Positions 29,403 to 39,145 are shown, counted from the stretch's first letter. The stretch is DNA of 64,000 bases from Aculops lycopersici (GCA_015350385.1 WNKI01000003.1:2749816-2813815); one strand, 5' to 3'. Numbers and translations are program-made. Notes: generated by a model not told the origin, from the sequence alone.

Positions 29403-30275
29403 CTAAAACATATGCTCTGCGTTCGATGACCTTGGTTTTCTGATTTTGTCCCCATTCTTTGAGATTAGATCGTGCAAAGTGGCGTAGTGGTTACGTAGCT
29501 CAGCCACAATAAGACGTAAACTGAAGAATTCCTTCTCGTCCAGTTCGTGGATGGCTCGTCTATAATCGTCGATGTGTGGATATTGTGCAATTTTGGCCAC
29601 TGTTTTACCACGAAGCGCAAAGTAACGTGAGATTTGATCATAGTAAGCGGCTGCCTCACCCTCGCTGGCCCTGATTTCACCCAATACATCCTCTTGAATA
29701 GACACACCAAAGTTGTTTCCGTCCTCTATGCGAGGGATCAAGTACATCAACCACATCTTGAGCAAATTAGTATCTTCAACTAGTTCGCCGATGAGTGGCT
29801 TGATTTCGTTGATCAGTTCCACAATGAACTTGTTCGATGGGACAACTCCATCTGGTAGTACTAGGACCTTTGTTCCAATGGTTGTGTTGTCTAGATGAGC
29901 TGGACATTGGGCAAACCTACGCTTGGCAGCGCTTGGTCCAGTCTCTCCATTTGAGGCAGATTCAGTTGAAGTGGCTGCCGCTCCTGACGATGATGACCCG
30001 CTTGTAGCTGCCGTCTGACTACCACCTGCTGCCGACAATGCAGGCTGAGCAATCGATGAGGCCAAGTCCTTCGACGAGACATCTGGTACCGGTATGTTGA
30101 TCTTTTGGTATACAGTTGATGGTTCGCAGGTGAGTTTACCAGAGCTTAGCATCTTATTCAATTGTATGATCCGTTTCGGAAATTTACTAACAACCAACTC
30201 CTCGGCTGTCTTGAGAATGTGCTGCTTGAAGCTCTCGACTTCAGCGCTGTGGGGAAATTTGTTGTTCTTATCCAT
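29403..30275 (-). CDS. PSME3: Proteasome activator REG-gamma (PA28 gamma)
   Basis: The 290-aa product carries the PA28 N-terminal domain (FKQHILKTAEELVVSKFPKRI), the homologue-specific insert (about 70-118, Ser/Ala/Thr-rich) ending in a basic AAKRR nuclear-signal-like motif, and the PA28 C-terminal four-helix domain (from 130). The activation loop PRIEDGNNFGVSIQEDVL (181-198) is intact. REG-gamma forms a nuclear heptameric cap on the 20S proteasome and stimulates ATP- and ubiquitin-independent degradation of selected proteins. Invertebrates usually have only this PA28 type. The C-terminal tail is slightly extended relative to the vertebrate protein. Single exon. Confidence 0.95.
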   Translation of the reverse strand: MDKNNKFPHSAEVESFKQHILKTAEELVVSKFPKRIIQLNKMLSSGKLTCEPSTVYQKINIPVPDVSSKDLASSIAQPALSAAGGSQTAATSGSSSSGAAATSTESASNGETGPSAAKRRFAQCPAHLDNTTIGTKVLVLPDGVVPSNKFIVELINEIKPLIGELVEDTNLLKMWLMYLIPRIEDGNNFGVSIQEDVLGEIRASEGEAAAYYDQISRYFALRGKTVAKIAQYPHIDDYRRAIHELDEKEFFSLRLIVAELRNHYATLHDLISKNGDKIRKPRSSNAEHMF

Positions 30276-30726
30276 GATTTTGATAGTGATGTAAGTTGAA
30301 GGCTAATATGAACTAATTTAATGAGATAATAATTTGGTATAACCCTAAATTGCTATAAATAATAACTATTTATAAAGTAGACCAAGATAAATATCTTATA
30401 GTTGCAGTGTGTTGGAGTGATATAGGAATCACTAATAATGTGAAGGCTATCTGGCGATTCAATGCCAGACGAGATTTTTTTCTCCTGTCTAGATAACTAT
30501 TTAATTTCAACGCCTGTTTCGATTCGGTATATAATAAATTTATTTATTTTCTTGTACTAGGCGGTAGATTGATGAATAACCAAGGTAGTTGTTTTGCTTT
30601 ATAATATTGAATTTAGTCTATCATGTTCAATCGCGTAAATTTGTTTAGAGGGTCCAACTGTGGTCATAGAGAGTAGGGAGAAAGATGGATAGAGAAAGGG
30701 AAAAATAGGGAAAGAGAAAGCTAATG
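30276..30726. other. AT-rich region upstream of PSME3
   Basis: 451 bases of AT-rich sequence with a GA-rich patch (30660-30720) next to the first MITE. No gene recognised. Confidence 0.5.
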
Positions 30727-30941
30727 CAGTCGTTGACTTATTTTGCGAATCTTCGCGCAGGTACGTCGCAAAACTGGATTTGGATTTTTTACGCGTGTTC
30801 CGTAGACAAATTGTTTCAATTTTTGCGACTTTTTCTCCTGTGTTAATATTTTTTCACTAAATCCCATAGACTCCTACACTAATTCAAAATTAGCGCCTGC
30901 ATGCTCATTCGATCGATTCGCAAATTAAAAGTCAACGAGTG
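30727..30941 (+). mobile_element. MITE copy A (215 bp), Tc1/mariner-like ends
   Basis: The unit starts CAGTCGTTGACTT and its complement starts CACTCGTTGACTT, giving imperfect terminal inverted repeats of about 27 bp (CA.TCG.TGACTT..TTTGCG.ATC). Aligned by eye, it is about 96% identical to copy B (six substitutions, three indel bases). The right flank is TA; the left flank is TG, where a TA target duplication would be expected, so one base may have mutated. There is no transposase. Just inside the left end GCGAATCTTCGC is a small palindrome. Confidence 0.85.
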
Positions 30942-31431
30942 TATAAAGCACACAACAGTTTGGATTCCACGTGATATCGAGAAGCGAATGGAAACTTTCA
31001 TTTGTTTCACCCGTCTGCTTATTCAACGGCCTCACCATAAAACAGTGCTCCTGGTGTACTACGAACAACGCTCAGAATTGGAGACATGGCTTCACAATGC
31101 TATGTCTGCAGGCCGCCATGGCCAGCCGCTGTTGGTAGGCTTTAGGAGCAGTCACAGAAAAATTCTCAACTCATGGAGAACAAGCGCAAACAACTTGTGC
31201 ACTTTGTTGTCTCTCGCAACCTTTCAACTATAAAGCATAAAATTTTTGTAGATCTTCTAAACTCACCATTGATGTCCCTTCTATTATCATAAATCGTTGA
31301 ACCAACTTATCATAGTCACTCCATTGGTAGTGCGAAGAAACACGTGAACCATTGATGATTGATAGAGCGAATGCGAGATCTATCGAGGAATGTAATGTTC
31401 GAACCCAAACAAAGATAATAAAGCTTGAAAT
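30942..31431. other. Region between MITE A and TM2D3
   Basis: A 110-codon plus-strand frame (30901-31233) starts inside the MITE and continues here; it has no family resemblance and is probably not a gene. The last 200 bases are the TM2D3 upstream region. Confidence 0.4.
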
Positions 31432-32115
31432 ATGTGTGACAGACTAGAACCCTACGTGCTAGTCTTAGTTTACACTTTCCTCCTTAACATCAACCTGGTT
31501 ATTTTCGGAATGGAAACCGAAGAAACGCCAGCATCCTCATTGTCACCAACCACGTCAACCTCATCATTGCCTGCCATTGATCCTGCATTAAATATTTTGG
31601 ATCTCAAGTCAACGGAGTGTAAAGATCTAAATCCAAGTTTTACAAAATGCGACTTCAATACAACATGTGTCTATGGAGAATTGAACACAGTCAACTGTCA
31701 TGTGGACCAAGATATTCCATGCAAAGGCGGGAAAACATTTGATATAACCTTTCCATGTCTATATTGTTGGCAACTTCCAGATAGCCACTACTCATGTGCC
31801 AGCAATACAACTTGCAAAGCCAATTCAAGATATCTCACGACCTGTAATGTCAACTCAACCACATATTGCCTAGGACATCGAGAGTTTAGTAGATATAAAG
31901 TGTGCAATGTCACCGTTGGCCGAGAATGGTCTAAAACATTCGTAATAAGCATGCTATGCGGAGGTTTCGGATTTGATCGATTCTACCTGGGATATTGGCA
32001 AGAAGGTGTAGGAAAATTCTTTAGCTTCGGTGGTTTTGGTGTCTGGACCTTGATAGATACTATACTTATTTCCGTTGGCTACCTCAAACCAGCTGACTCG
32101 TCGAGTTATGGGTAA
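31432..32115 (+). CDS. TM2D3: TM2 domain-containing protein 3 (almondex-type)
   Basis: The 227-aa product has a signal peptide (1-26), a Ser/Thr linker, a Cys-rich luminal region with paired motifs (CVYGELNTVNC, CLYCWQLPDSHYSC, CLGHREFSRYKVCN) and a C-terminal TM2 unit of two membrane helices (about 163-222) with the conserved DRF turn (GFGFDRFYLGYW) and GFGVWTLIDTILISVGYLKPAD. TM2D3 is the orthologue of Drosophila Almondex, needed maternally for Notch signalling through gamma-secretase-related steps; the human gene is implicated in Alzheimer risk. Complete single exon. Convergent with the SR gene, 201 bases apart. Confidence 0.92.
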   Translation: MCDRLEPYVLVLVYTFLLNINLVIFGMETEETPASSLSPTTSTSSLPAIDPALNILDLKSTECKDLNPSFTKCDFNTTCVYGELNTVNCHVDQDIPCKGGKTFDITFPCLYCWQLPDSHYSCASNTTCKANSRYLTTCNVNSTTYCLGHREFSRYKVCNVTVGREWSKTFVISMLCGGFGFDRFYLGYWQEGVGKFFSFGGFGVWTLIDTILISVGYLKPADSSSYG

Positions 32116-32316
32116 TCATAATCAGCATTATCCCTATCATTACCACAGTGGAGTCGACTCATATTTCAAGTGATATAATACAGTGATTAACATTCTATTT
32201 GGTAGGTTAGAGTTGGAGTCCTATCGCGAAACACACTTCTTATACATGGCCAATCATATGGATATGCTTATTCTCTTCTTGTTAGTGAAAATTCATTAAC
32301 ACGACGACGTTGTTTA

Positions 32317-33588
32317 TCAACTCTCGTCACCAGATACGGCTCGGTCTTTAAGGCTATCCGGTGACACGGAGGAGAGTTTTGCCTTCTTGGTTTTGGAATC
32401 TGGTGATGGTGATCGCGAAGCTGATCGCGATTTGGGGGAGCGGTCATCGCCGCCAGAGAGTTTGTTTTTGTTGTTACTGTTGGTGTTATTGTTGTTGTTA
32501 TTGTTAGCGTTGTTACTATCATGAGACTTAGAGCTAGAAGCCGATCTCGAACGAGATCTTTGTCTCTTGGATGAAACATCCGGTGAGGCAGATTTGGACC
32601 GTGAACTAGAATGGCGCGTCTCAACAATTGGACTATCCCTAGACCCTGAACGGGATCTAGAGCGAGATCTCGAGCGCGACCTGGTGGGTTCACGCCTTGT
32701 TGGCGGGCTACCCGATCGGCTACGCGAGCGATCCCTTGCGACTGGCGATCTAGATCGTGATCTGGATCTCGACCTGGACGCTTGGTTTCGATCACGATCA
32801 CGAGACCTCGAGACCGAACGAGAGCGCGATCTAGACCTATCACGACCGCTGCCGCCGCCGAGGCCACCTCGGTCGCGACGAGCCTTATCTTCATAAACCT
32901 TGATGCGTCTGCCATGGAATTCTGTGTCATTGAGTGTATCGATTGCATGTCGCATATCCTTTGAGGATGCGAAATCAACAATACCCATGTTACGCTCACG
33001 TTTATGAGCATCGGCAAAGGTAACCTGACCAGCTTGGCGCATTAGATCTTTCAGATCCTGCCAACTCACACGACTACTCAAATTCTCGACGATAACTCTA
33101 AAGTCAGTGTTCCTTGGTGGTCCATACTTTTCGGCATATGAAATACCACTTCCACCATCGCGACGGTTGCCGCCATCCCTGTTGCGTCCCATGTTGTCTC
33201 CACGATCCCGGCCTCCTCCTCCTCGGTCATTCCTGAAGTTGTTGCTCCTTCCCATTGGTCCGTTCCTATCCATTCCGCGTGATCCACCGTCGCGATCGCG
33301 GCCGCCGCCACCAATCCTCCCGCCGCCTCTTGGTCCATCGCGGCCGCCGCCTCCACCCGAGGTCCTTGGTGCGCCCTTTGCGAATTCTACATGTACCCGG
33401 TCTCCATTGATCTCCCTGCCATCCATGTGCCTAACTGCTGCCTCGGCATCTCTTCGGTGATCGAATTCCACAAAAGCGTAACCATCCTTCATGAGGACTT
33501 CCCTGATCTTCCCCTCCCGGCTAAAGAATCTCTCGATATCACGTTCGCGAACATGATGACTTAGTCGTCCAATGTAAACACGGCTCAT
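32317..33588 (-). CDS. SR splicing factor of the SRSF4/5/6 (B52) group
   Basis: The ATG at 33586-33588 gives 423 aa (MSRVYIGRLSHHV); the open frame runs five codons further without another ATG. RRM1 occupies 1-73 (RVYIGRL, DGYAFVEF), followed by an Arg/Gly/Asp-rich linker of about 80 residues, a pseudo-RRM2 (about 155-230) with the diagnostic SWQDLKD helix, and a long RS domain (about 232-370). The Asn-rich run near the C-terminus is encoded by GTT repeats at 32462-32512. Such proteins bind exonic enhancers and recruit U1/U2AF; RS phosphorylation controls speckle localisation. The long Gly/Arg linker and Asn run differ from vertebrate relatives. Confidence 0.93.
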   Translation of the reverse strand: MSRVYIGRLSHHVRERDIERFFSREGKIREVLMKDGYAFVEFDHRRDAEAAVRHMDGREINGDRVHVEFAKGAPRTSGGGGGRDGPRGGGRIGGGGRDRDGGSRGMDRNGPMGRSNNFRNDRGGGGRDRGDNMGRNRDGGNRRDGGSGISYAEKYGPPRNTDFRVIVENLSSRVSWQDLKDLMRQAGQVTFADAHKRERNMGIVDFASSKDMRHAIDTLNDTEFHGRRIKVYEDKARRDRGGLGGGSGRDRSRSRSRSVSRSRDRDRNQASRSRSRSRSRSPVARDRSRSRSGSPPTRREPTRSRSRSRSRSRSGSRDSPIVETRHSSSRSKSASPDVSSKRQRSRSRSASSSKSHDSNNANNNNNNNTNSNNKNKLSGGDDRSPKSRSASRSPSPDSKTKKAKLSSVSPDSLKDRAVSGDES

Positions 33589-33655
33589 GTTGTTTTCTTG
33601 CACTGAATAATTGTATCAAATCAATGTATCTCGTGATAATTTTATTGTGTATCTA

Positions 33656-33871
33656 CAGTCGATGACTTTTATTTTGCGAATCTTCGCACAGGTACGTCGC
33701 AAAACTTGATTTGGATTTTTTACGCGTGTTCCGTAGACAAATTGTCTCAATTTTGCGACTTTTTCTCCTGTGTTAATATTTTTTCACTAAATCCCATAGA
33801 CTCCTACACTAATTCAAAATTAGCGCCTGCATGCTCATTCGATCGATCCGCAAATTGAAAGTCAACGAGTG
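33656..33871 (+). mobile_element. MITE copy B (216 bp), same orientation as copy A
   Basis: Starts CAGTCGATGACTT, ends AAAGTCAACGAGTG, and is flanked on both sides by TA, the target-site duplication of Tc1/mariner transposons, whose ends typically begin CAGT. About 96% identical to copy A, 2.7 kb away. The two copies flank the TM2D3 and SR genes. No coding capacity. Confidence 0.9.
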
Positions 33872-34003
33872 TAATGCTTCAAAATTCAGAGACAGCACTG
33901 GCTGATGATAAATATACCGTGTGAGGAAAATCGCCATTCTCGCTTTAGGCGCCTCTTGCGGCATTTTTGGTACTAAATCAGAGGCTGAAGAGCAGCTGTG
34001 AAA

Positions 34004-34531
34004 ATGAACGCGAATTTGTGTTGTCCGAACAACCCACTAGCGATTCACTATCGATGCAACATTTCTATAATGTCTAATAATCAAATTATTAATGCGTTCA
34101 AAACGCTCAAATCAGCCAATGAAAAGGCTGACTTGAATCTATTGAAAAGATTGAGTGCCCTTAATATCAAGCGGGATTCTAACGAGGTAAAGCCAGAGCG
34201 AGAACAGGAAAATACACACAGGATTACATCGGAAAAACTGGATCAAATCCTTTGCAGACATATTAGTGACCCTCTAACCTGGAACCCAAGTGTCTTGAGT
34301 CGTATCTACGATATACCTCTCGACACATGCGTCAAAATTTTCAAATATGTCAAACCTTTTGCCTACAGACAAGACAATACGGTCAACAGCACCCAGAAGA
34401 TACTCCCAATAAGCTTTGTGATAGACGTTGAGCGGCTAAAAGAAGACAAATCATATTACCCTGGTATCCAGAAACTAAGCTTTGTCGCAGCACCCCTAAA
34501 CCCATTTGCTATAACCGAGTTCAATAGCTGA
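34004..34531 (+). CDS. Small conserved-looking protein, unknown
   Basis: The ATG at 34004 gives about 175 aa; a second in-frame ATG at 34070 (MSNNQIINAFKTL) would give 153 aa and may be the true start. The first third is helical and Lys/Glu-rich. The best-ordered part is PLTWNPSVLSRIYDIPLDTCVKIFKYVKPFAYRQ, which reads like a helix-turn-helix-type module found in small mitochondrial or RNA-related proteins, but I cannot name the family. The C-terminus (ISFVIDVERL, KLSFVAAPLNPF) looks folded. No signal peptide or membrane helix. It lies about 130 bases after MITE copy B. Confidence 0.6.
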   Translation: MNANLCCPNNPLAIHYRCNISIMSNNQIINAFKTLKSANEKADLNLLKRLSALNIKRDSNEVKPEREQENTHRITSEKLDQILCRHISDPLTWNPSVLSRIYDIPLDTCVKIFKYVKPFAYRQDNTVNSTQKILPISFVIDVERLKEDKSYYPGIQKLSFVAAPLNPFAITEFNS

Positions 34532-34575
34532 ACTTAAATTCAAATTATAAAGGATCCACCCATGTTGTTGTTAAC

Positions 34576-34785
34576 ATGAAGATTGCTAAATTTTTAAACT
34601 TTACTAAGATTTCTACCTCTAACAAAAAAATTTGCACTGGATCTAACTATGTTCGAACACATTACGATCCTATGTGCTCTCGTTCCCCGCATGATTTTCA
34701 CAACCTTAATAAATCGATAGGCCACTTGGATTACAACCGAATTATGCACGATAATCAGCCTTACAGTTATAAAGTATATCAATGA
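34576..34785 (+). CDS. Possible small frame, 69 codons, unknown
   Basis: ATG 45 bases after the previous stop, same strand. The product starts MKIAKFLNFTKISTSNKK and is rich in Asn, Ser, His and Tyr. No relative recognised; a short frame overlaps its start. It could be a second frame of a dicistronic mRNA, a missed 3' exon, or chance in AT-rich sequence. Confidence 0.25.
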   Translation: MKIAKFLNFTKISTSNKKICTGSNYVRTHYDPMCSRSPHDFHNLNKSIGHLDYNRIMHDNQPYSYKVYQ

Positions 34786-34826
34786 TTTGGTTAGAAAACA
34801 ACCATCGGTTGTTTTTCAGACCCCTT

Positions 34827-35771
34827 CTAAGGGGATAAGTAGTTGAGGAATTTCATACAACACTCGTACCCTAGAAAGCAGGCTGCGTTCGCTGGAAAAG
34901 CACGAAGCATGATTGGAGCGGCACCCTTATACAGGCCACTAATTCCATCGGTGGCCAAAGTTTTTCTCAAAACATCTAAAAATCCTGAATATGTTCCTGC
35001 TGGGGCAGTTTGTTGTCTTGACTTGAGCACGTCAGAAGGTATGGCCACAATCCAATTCAAAATACCAGCCATACCACCAGCAAATAAGGTTCGCCAAGGC
35101 GAAAGTTCGTTACGAGACGCACCTTCGGGGAGGAGGATTCGTTGAAAATACTCGTATGTCATGAAATACACTCCACTGGACGGGATGTCACGGCTTGCTG
35201 TTGCGATTGTACCCACATAGATATTTCTAATACCTCCTTGCCTGTACAATTGCTTAAAACAATCCGCTGGGCCCTTATATTTAGGCCCCTCGCTTGATGG
35301 ATTAGCATTCTGAACTTGAAGCAAACACTTAACGCGCTCACCAGGGGCTAAGATGACAGTTGTCGATAGGCCGGCTAACCCGCCGGCAAGGAACAGTTCT
35401 TTTAAGCTGAAAACATGATCCTCAGACTTTTGTTGCAATTTTTTACCCATTGTAAACGAGAAGAAGCAAATTGCATACATGGGAGTCACTCCAACGATTG
35501 GTGTAGCCATTCCCTTGTAGAGACCAAGAAACTTTTCATTCTTAATAATTTTCTTTGCACAATCTAAAGTACCACTATACAACATCGGCTTTCCCTGGGG
35601 TGTATATGGTTGTGTCTGCAACCTCACTTTGATCGTATCTAGTGGATGGCCAGCAAATACCAGACATGTTCCACCGAAGCCACCTGCGATGAAATTCTTG
35701 ACCACAGAATTTTGTGGAGCCTGTTGGACTTTTTGCTTGTCGATGGTCTTTGCTTCTGCTTGTGAAGCCAT
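34827..35771 (-). CDS. SLC25A20: Mitochondrial carnitine/acylcarnitine carrier
   Basis: The 314-aa product has three mitochondrial-carrier repeats with PxD/ExxK/R motifs HPLDTIKVR, APGERVKCLLQ and IPSDVLKSRQQ. The second, with Glu-Arg-Val-Lys, and the third, with Asp-Val-Leu-Lys-Ser, are diagnostic of CACT. The protein exchanges acylcarnitines for free carnitine across the inner membrane, feeding fatty-acid beta-oxidation. The N-terminal 22 residues are a short hydrophilic extension. Complete single exon with ATG at 35769-35771. Divergent from TIPIN across 538 bases (35772-36309), which hold no other gene I can see. Confidence 0.96.
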   Translation of the reverse strand: MASQAEAKTIDKQKVQQAPQNSVVKNFIAGGFGGTCLVFAGHPLDTIKVRLQTQPYTPQGKPMLYSGTLDCAKKIIKNEKFLGLYKGMATPIVGVTPMYAICFFSFTMGKKLQQKSEDHVFSLKELFLAGGLAGLSTTVILAPGERVKCLLQVQNANPSSEGPKYKGPADCFKQLYRQGGIRNIYVGTIATASRDIPSSGVYFMTYEYFQRILLPEGASRNELSPWRTLFAGGMAGILNWIVAIPSDVLKSRQQTAPAGTYSGFLDVLRKTLATDGISGLYKGAAPIMLRAFPANAACFLGYECCMKFLNYLSP

Positions 35772-36309
35772 TTTAGTGAATGTGTAGATTTCAAAATTGG
35801 TGATGTTTGGATAATCTTATCAGATATGATAAATCTTTTCGCTGATGTCTTGAGGTTGATGTGTTGTTTTGTTTCGAAATCTTCAACCAACAGTAAGACT
35901 TTAAGAAATCGAGCCGTTCTCCCTGACGTTGATCACAGAGATAATACCACAACCAGTTGAATTGAATGGATGGTTGATTTTAATGAATTGAGACACATTG
36001 AGCAAAAAAGGTTAGATAGGTAGATTGGTCAATACTATTAACTTAATAGATAATAAACCATCTTCGCATTAATCCAATCGGCTAAGCAAGAAGTTCTACT
36101 CTGAACGCGTTGTGTGGTGTGTTTTTAACAAGTTTCTTTACTTTCACTTCAAACTGTAGTCGCGCATGGCGAACCTTATTTTGTTGTTCTCATTGAGACC
36201 ATCTGTTGAACGGGATTTGCGCGCCTCATTATCAACTTCAGATCCAACAATCGACTCAATTATTTTATCCCGGCCTTGAACTATTGTCTTTCTTATTCTG
36301 CTATCAATC

Positions 36310-36732
36310 ATGGAGGGAGGTGCTTGGTACGAGGAGTATGATGATGACGACTTTTTGGATAACTATGGTGAGGCCACGGAAGTTCCAGATCCAGAAAGGA
36401 AGAAAACAAAGCTCCTAGACTCCAATGATGCCGAGCAACCCAAAGTACCAAGAGTTGTTAAGAATCCAAGACCTAAGTTAGACATTGAGCGACTTAATAA
36501 CGAGGAGACAGGATTACCGGAGCTACTGAAAATGGCAACTAATATTACATTTCGAGAGGGGAGGGAGATTAAGGATATGAGGCGTGCCATAGCGTTGTAT
36601 AAAATCTGGTCACATAGATTATTCCCCAATTACAATTTTGAAGATTTTCTACTCAAGTGTGAAACTTTGGGCAAGAAGAGGCCAGTAAGGACTCATCTGA
36701 AGAAAGTCAGATCAGGAATGATTCCAATGTAG
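36310..36732 (+). CDS. TIPIN: TIPIN / Swi3-Csm3 replication fork protection subunit
   Basis: The 140-aa product has an acidic start (EEYDDDDFLDNYGEA), a basic linker (PRVVKNPRPKLDIERL) and a Swi3 domain (about 50-137) with TGLPELLKMA, EIKDMRRAIALYKIWSHRLFPNYNFEDFLLKCETLG and a final RTHLKKVR. TIPIN pairs with Timeless to stabilise stalled forks and couple to checkpoint kinases. The vertebrate protein is about twice as long; the C-terminal RPA-binding part is missing here, so this is close to a minimal Swi3 unit. Single exon. Confidence 0.88.
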   Translation: MEGGAWYEEYDDDDFLDNYGEATEVPDPERKKTKLLDSNDAEQPKVPRVVKNPRPKLDIERLNNEETGLPELLKMATNITFREGREIKDMRRAIALYKIWSHRLFPNYNFEDFLLKCETLGKKRPVRTHLKKVRSGMIPM

Positions 36733-36897
36733 AATGTTGACTGTAAGATGTTGATTTCAATATAATTAGTATAGCAAAGAATTTAATATTTATTCATACC
36801 TTCCGTTGCCATTACTAAACCTCAACTCTTCACTTAATCAAATCAATCCGAATCCAATCGTGTCCATGGTTTTTCGATCGAAGACTAGACTCAAATA

Positions 36898-38016
36898 TTA
36901 GACTACTGGGTACACGGCCGAGGTGGCTATTCCACACTGGTTGTCGCGGTTTCTGGCCATCTTAATGTAACCAGATTGACCCCACATCTCGGACCAACTG
37001 TTCTTGACCAAATAGTAATCACCGTGAACTGGATCAGTCCCATAGCCGACAACCAAAACACCATGGTCGAGGTTCTCCTGTTGGTTTCCACAGTTTGGCT
37101 CATCATAAACTCCTCCGTCGTACAATCTGAACGACTCTTGGCTGGCGTCAATGGCAACCGAAACTGGACCCTTGGTGGCGATGGCTTGCATCAACTTTTT
37201 CTCGTCGCCGGTTGGAATGTCCACGAAACCCTTGTCATCGGCGCCCACAGTTTTGTTCTTAAATCTACACTTGTCATCATGGGCCTCGTATGGGTAGGAG
37301 TTCTCTGTGTCAACGCCGTGGTTGTCACGAATGTACTTGAAGGCGTTCTCCATCAATCCACCATCACAGCCCATATTTCCGTACTTCCTTGAACAGTCGA
37401 CCAAGTTTTGTTCACTTAGTGAGATCAGATCGCCAGTTCGCCTGTAATGTTGTCCCTCAAGGGCGCCAGTTGAACTGAAGGCCCAGCATGAACCACACTG
37501 TCCCTGGTCCTTGACTGGAGTGACGTAACCGTGTTGACGCCAGTCCACCGACTTGGGCAACTCAAAATCGGTATCCTTCATCAGACTCTCGCGTTCCTTT
37601 GCGACCCTTTGAGCATACTCGTCATTCTCTGCCGAAAATTGAGTTGGATACTCCGAGACACCTGAGAAAAAGCGCTTCTTTTTCAATTGTGGCTTGTAGC
37701 CAAGTGAGTGGCGCTTGAACTCTTCGTCGGTCCAGTCGGCAAAGTGGTTGATACCAAGCGAGTAGCTTCTCTGTCCGTCGGCTTGCAACTTGTTGTGCTT
37801 GGCAATCTTGTGTCTCGACTCTAGCCAAAGCTTGAAACGGTAGTCGTCCTCCTCCTTCGCCGGGTAGCTCTTCTTGAACGAGGCCTTGTATTCATCCCAC
37901 TCGGATCTAAGCACATCCCTGTAGGTGACGGCGGCCAAGCTAACGGCAATGATCGAGCTTAGAGCCAAGGCGGCCAGTAACAGGTGGGTGTTTCTAGTGA
38001 TTTGACTCTGCGACAT
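36898..38016 (-). CDS. Cathepsin L-type cysteine protease precursor
   Basis: The 372-aa preproenzyme has a hydrophobic signal (about 11-29) and an I29 inhibitor prosegment with ERFNIN-like spacing (WDEYKASFKKSYP...HN) and GNFD-like GINHFADWTDEEF. The mature domain begins near LPKSVDWR (153). Catalytic Cys177 (QGQCGSCW), His318 (LDHGVLVVGYG) and Asn339 (KNSWSEMWG) are all present. It cleaves proteins in lysosomes or in the gut lumen. Between the prosegment core and the mature enzyme there is a Lys/Arg-rich extra segment of roughly 30 residues (about 109-148, LKKKRFF). AATAAA on the minus strand at 36789-36794. Single exon. Confidence 0.95.
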   Translation of the reverse strand: MSQSQITRNTHLLLAALALSSIIAVSLAAVTYRDVLRSEWDEYKASFKKSYPAKEEDDYRFKLWLESRHKIAKHNKLQADGQRSYSLGINHFADWTDEEFKRHSLGYKPQLKKKRFFSGVSEYPTQFSAENDEYAQRVAKERESLMKDTDFELPKSVDWRQHGYVTPVKDQGQCGSCWAFSSTGALEGQHYRRTGDLISLSEQNLVDCSRKYGNMGCDGGLMENAFKYIRDNHGVDTENSYPYEAHDDKCRFKNKTVGADDKGFVDIPTGDEKKLMQAIATKGPVSVAIDASQESFRLYDGGVYDEPNCGNQQENLDHGVLVVGYGTDPVHGDYYLVKNSWSEMWGQSGYIKMARNRDNQCGIATSAVYPVV

Positions 38017-39145
38017 GATGATCTAATCGCGAGTATATAAATCTAATTATGCTGATGATGGTCGAATACCTGTTGCGTTGTCGATGAACTGTGTCGTAAC
38101 CTATTGGTGGGCTACCGTTCTCCTCGATGCGAGAGAACGATGAAAGAGAAAGAGAGGAGAATTTAGAAAACCAAGTTGGGCGGCCACTTGTTGAGTCTTT
38201 GTTGGATGTAAGCTAATGCAAATAATATCTCGAGTCTTTGTCATTGACGACGTTGTCGCATCTAAACTGTCTAGGCATAAAAAGAGCAAATGTCAGCTAA
38301 AAAAGAGCACTTGTTATTGTTGATGTTTTTGGTCGACGTCGTCGCCCTCTTATCTTGAGTCTCAAGTCAGCGGCGAGCCATTTGCTGCAATAATCACTTA
38401 TCATAACTCAAGATCAGCACTACGATGTCGCGTAGACATACATGCGAATGAGAGGCGAACGATCGATTTCAGTTTATCGCCCGAATCTTGGGCTCTGAGG
38501 TCGCGTTTCGCCCAGTGAATCAACCATCGCAACTTGTTGATGCAAGCGCTACATGTACATGCAGGAGTTTTGCCGAGAGTGTAGTCTCGCAAGTCACACG
38601 GGCCACTAGGCGACTAGTCGCACTTCATTGCGAGACTGGTGATCGCCGCTGCCGGACGGGAGTGTCGGTAAACTAAACGGCGGCGATTGTTAATGTCATT
38701 GTTATCATTTATACAGTTTAATATTTACAATAGAGTTGGATATTAGTTTTATATGTAACATCGAGCCGTAGATAGATAGCAGAGTTTCCTATGACCACTG
38801 ATTGCCTCGCCGCGCCTCGAGATCACCACTTGCGAGGCGGCTCACTGAAAGGCGGTGAAAATTGAGACCAGGATGGATCCGTTGACTGTTTATCCTCCAC
38901 CAACGACCCAAACTCTTCTTGTCCGTCGAATCTTGTGACTTTCAATCTACAGCTTTTAATCGAGCGTTCTCCTACTGTACTCTTAGTATTGGTTGTGTAT
39001 TGGAGGTGGTTGTGGTGACAACTTTGGACAAGCTTCCTCCATACATCTTGGCACTGTTGCCGATTTTACTCGATCGTTTCTCATTTCCTTTGTTGAGTTT
39101 AATATGCTGCCACTGCTACTTTGACTACTTAGTTTAGGTTAATAA
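38017..39145. other. 1.1-kb intergenic stretch
   Basis: Upstream of cathepsin L and 3' of the acid phosphatase-like gene. Frames at 38101-38676 and 38919-39137 have no recognisable content. No gene or repeat identified. Confidence 0.5.

Noticed and set aside
30901..31233. 110-codon plus-strand frame
   Set aside because: It begins inside MITE copy A, its first codons are transposon sequence, and no family resemblance was seen.
32268..33017. 249-codon frame in the SR gene
   Set aside because: Alternate-frame shadow of the RS-repeat coding sequence.
30727..33871. The two 215-bp repeats as LTRs of one element
   Set aside because: The ends are inverted repeats with TA flanks, not TG...CA, and the interval contains two ordinary host genes on opposite strands.
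38019..38035. TATA-like sequence before cathepsin L
   Set aside because: It lies fewer than about 20 bases from the start codon, too close for a functional TATA box unless the 5' UTR is absent.
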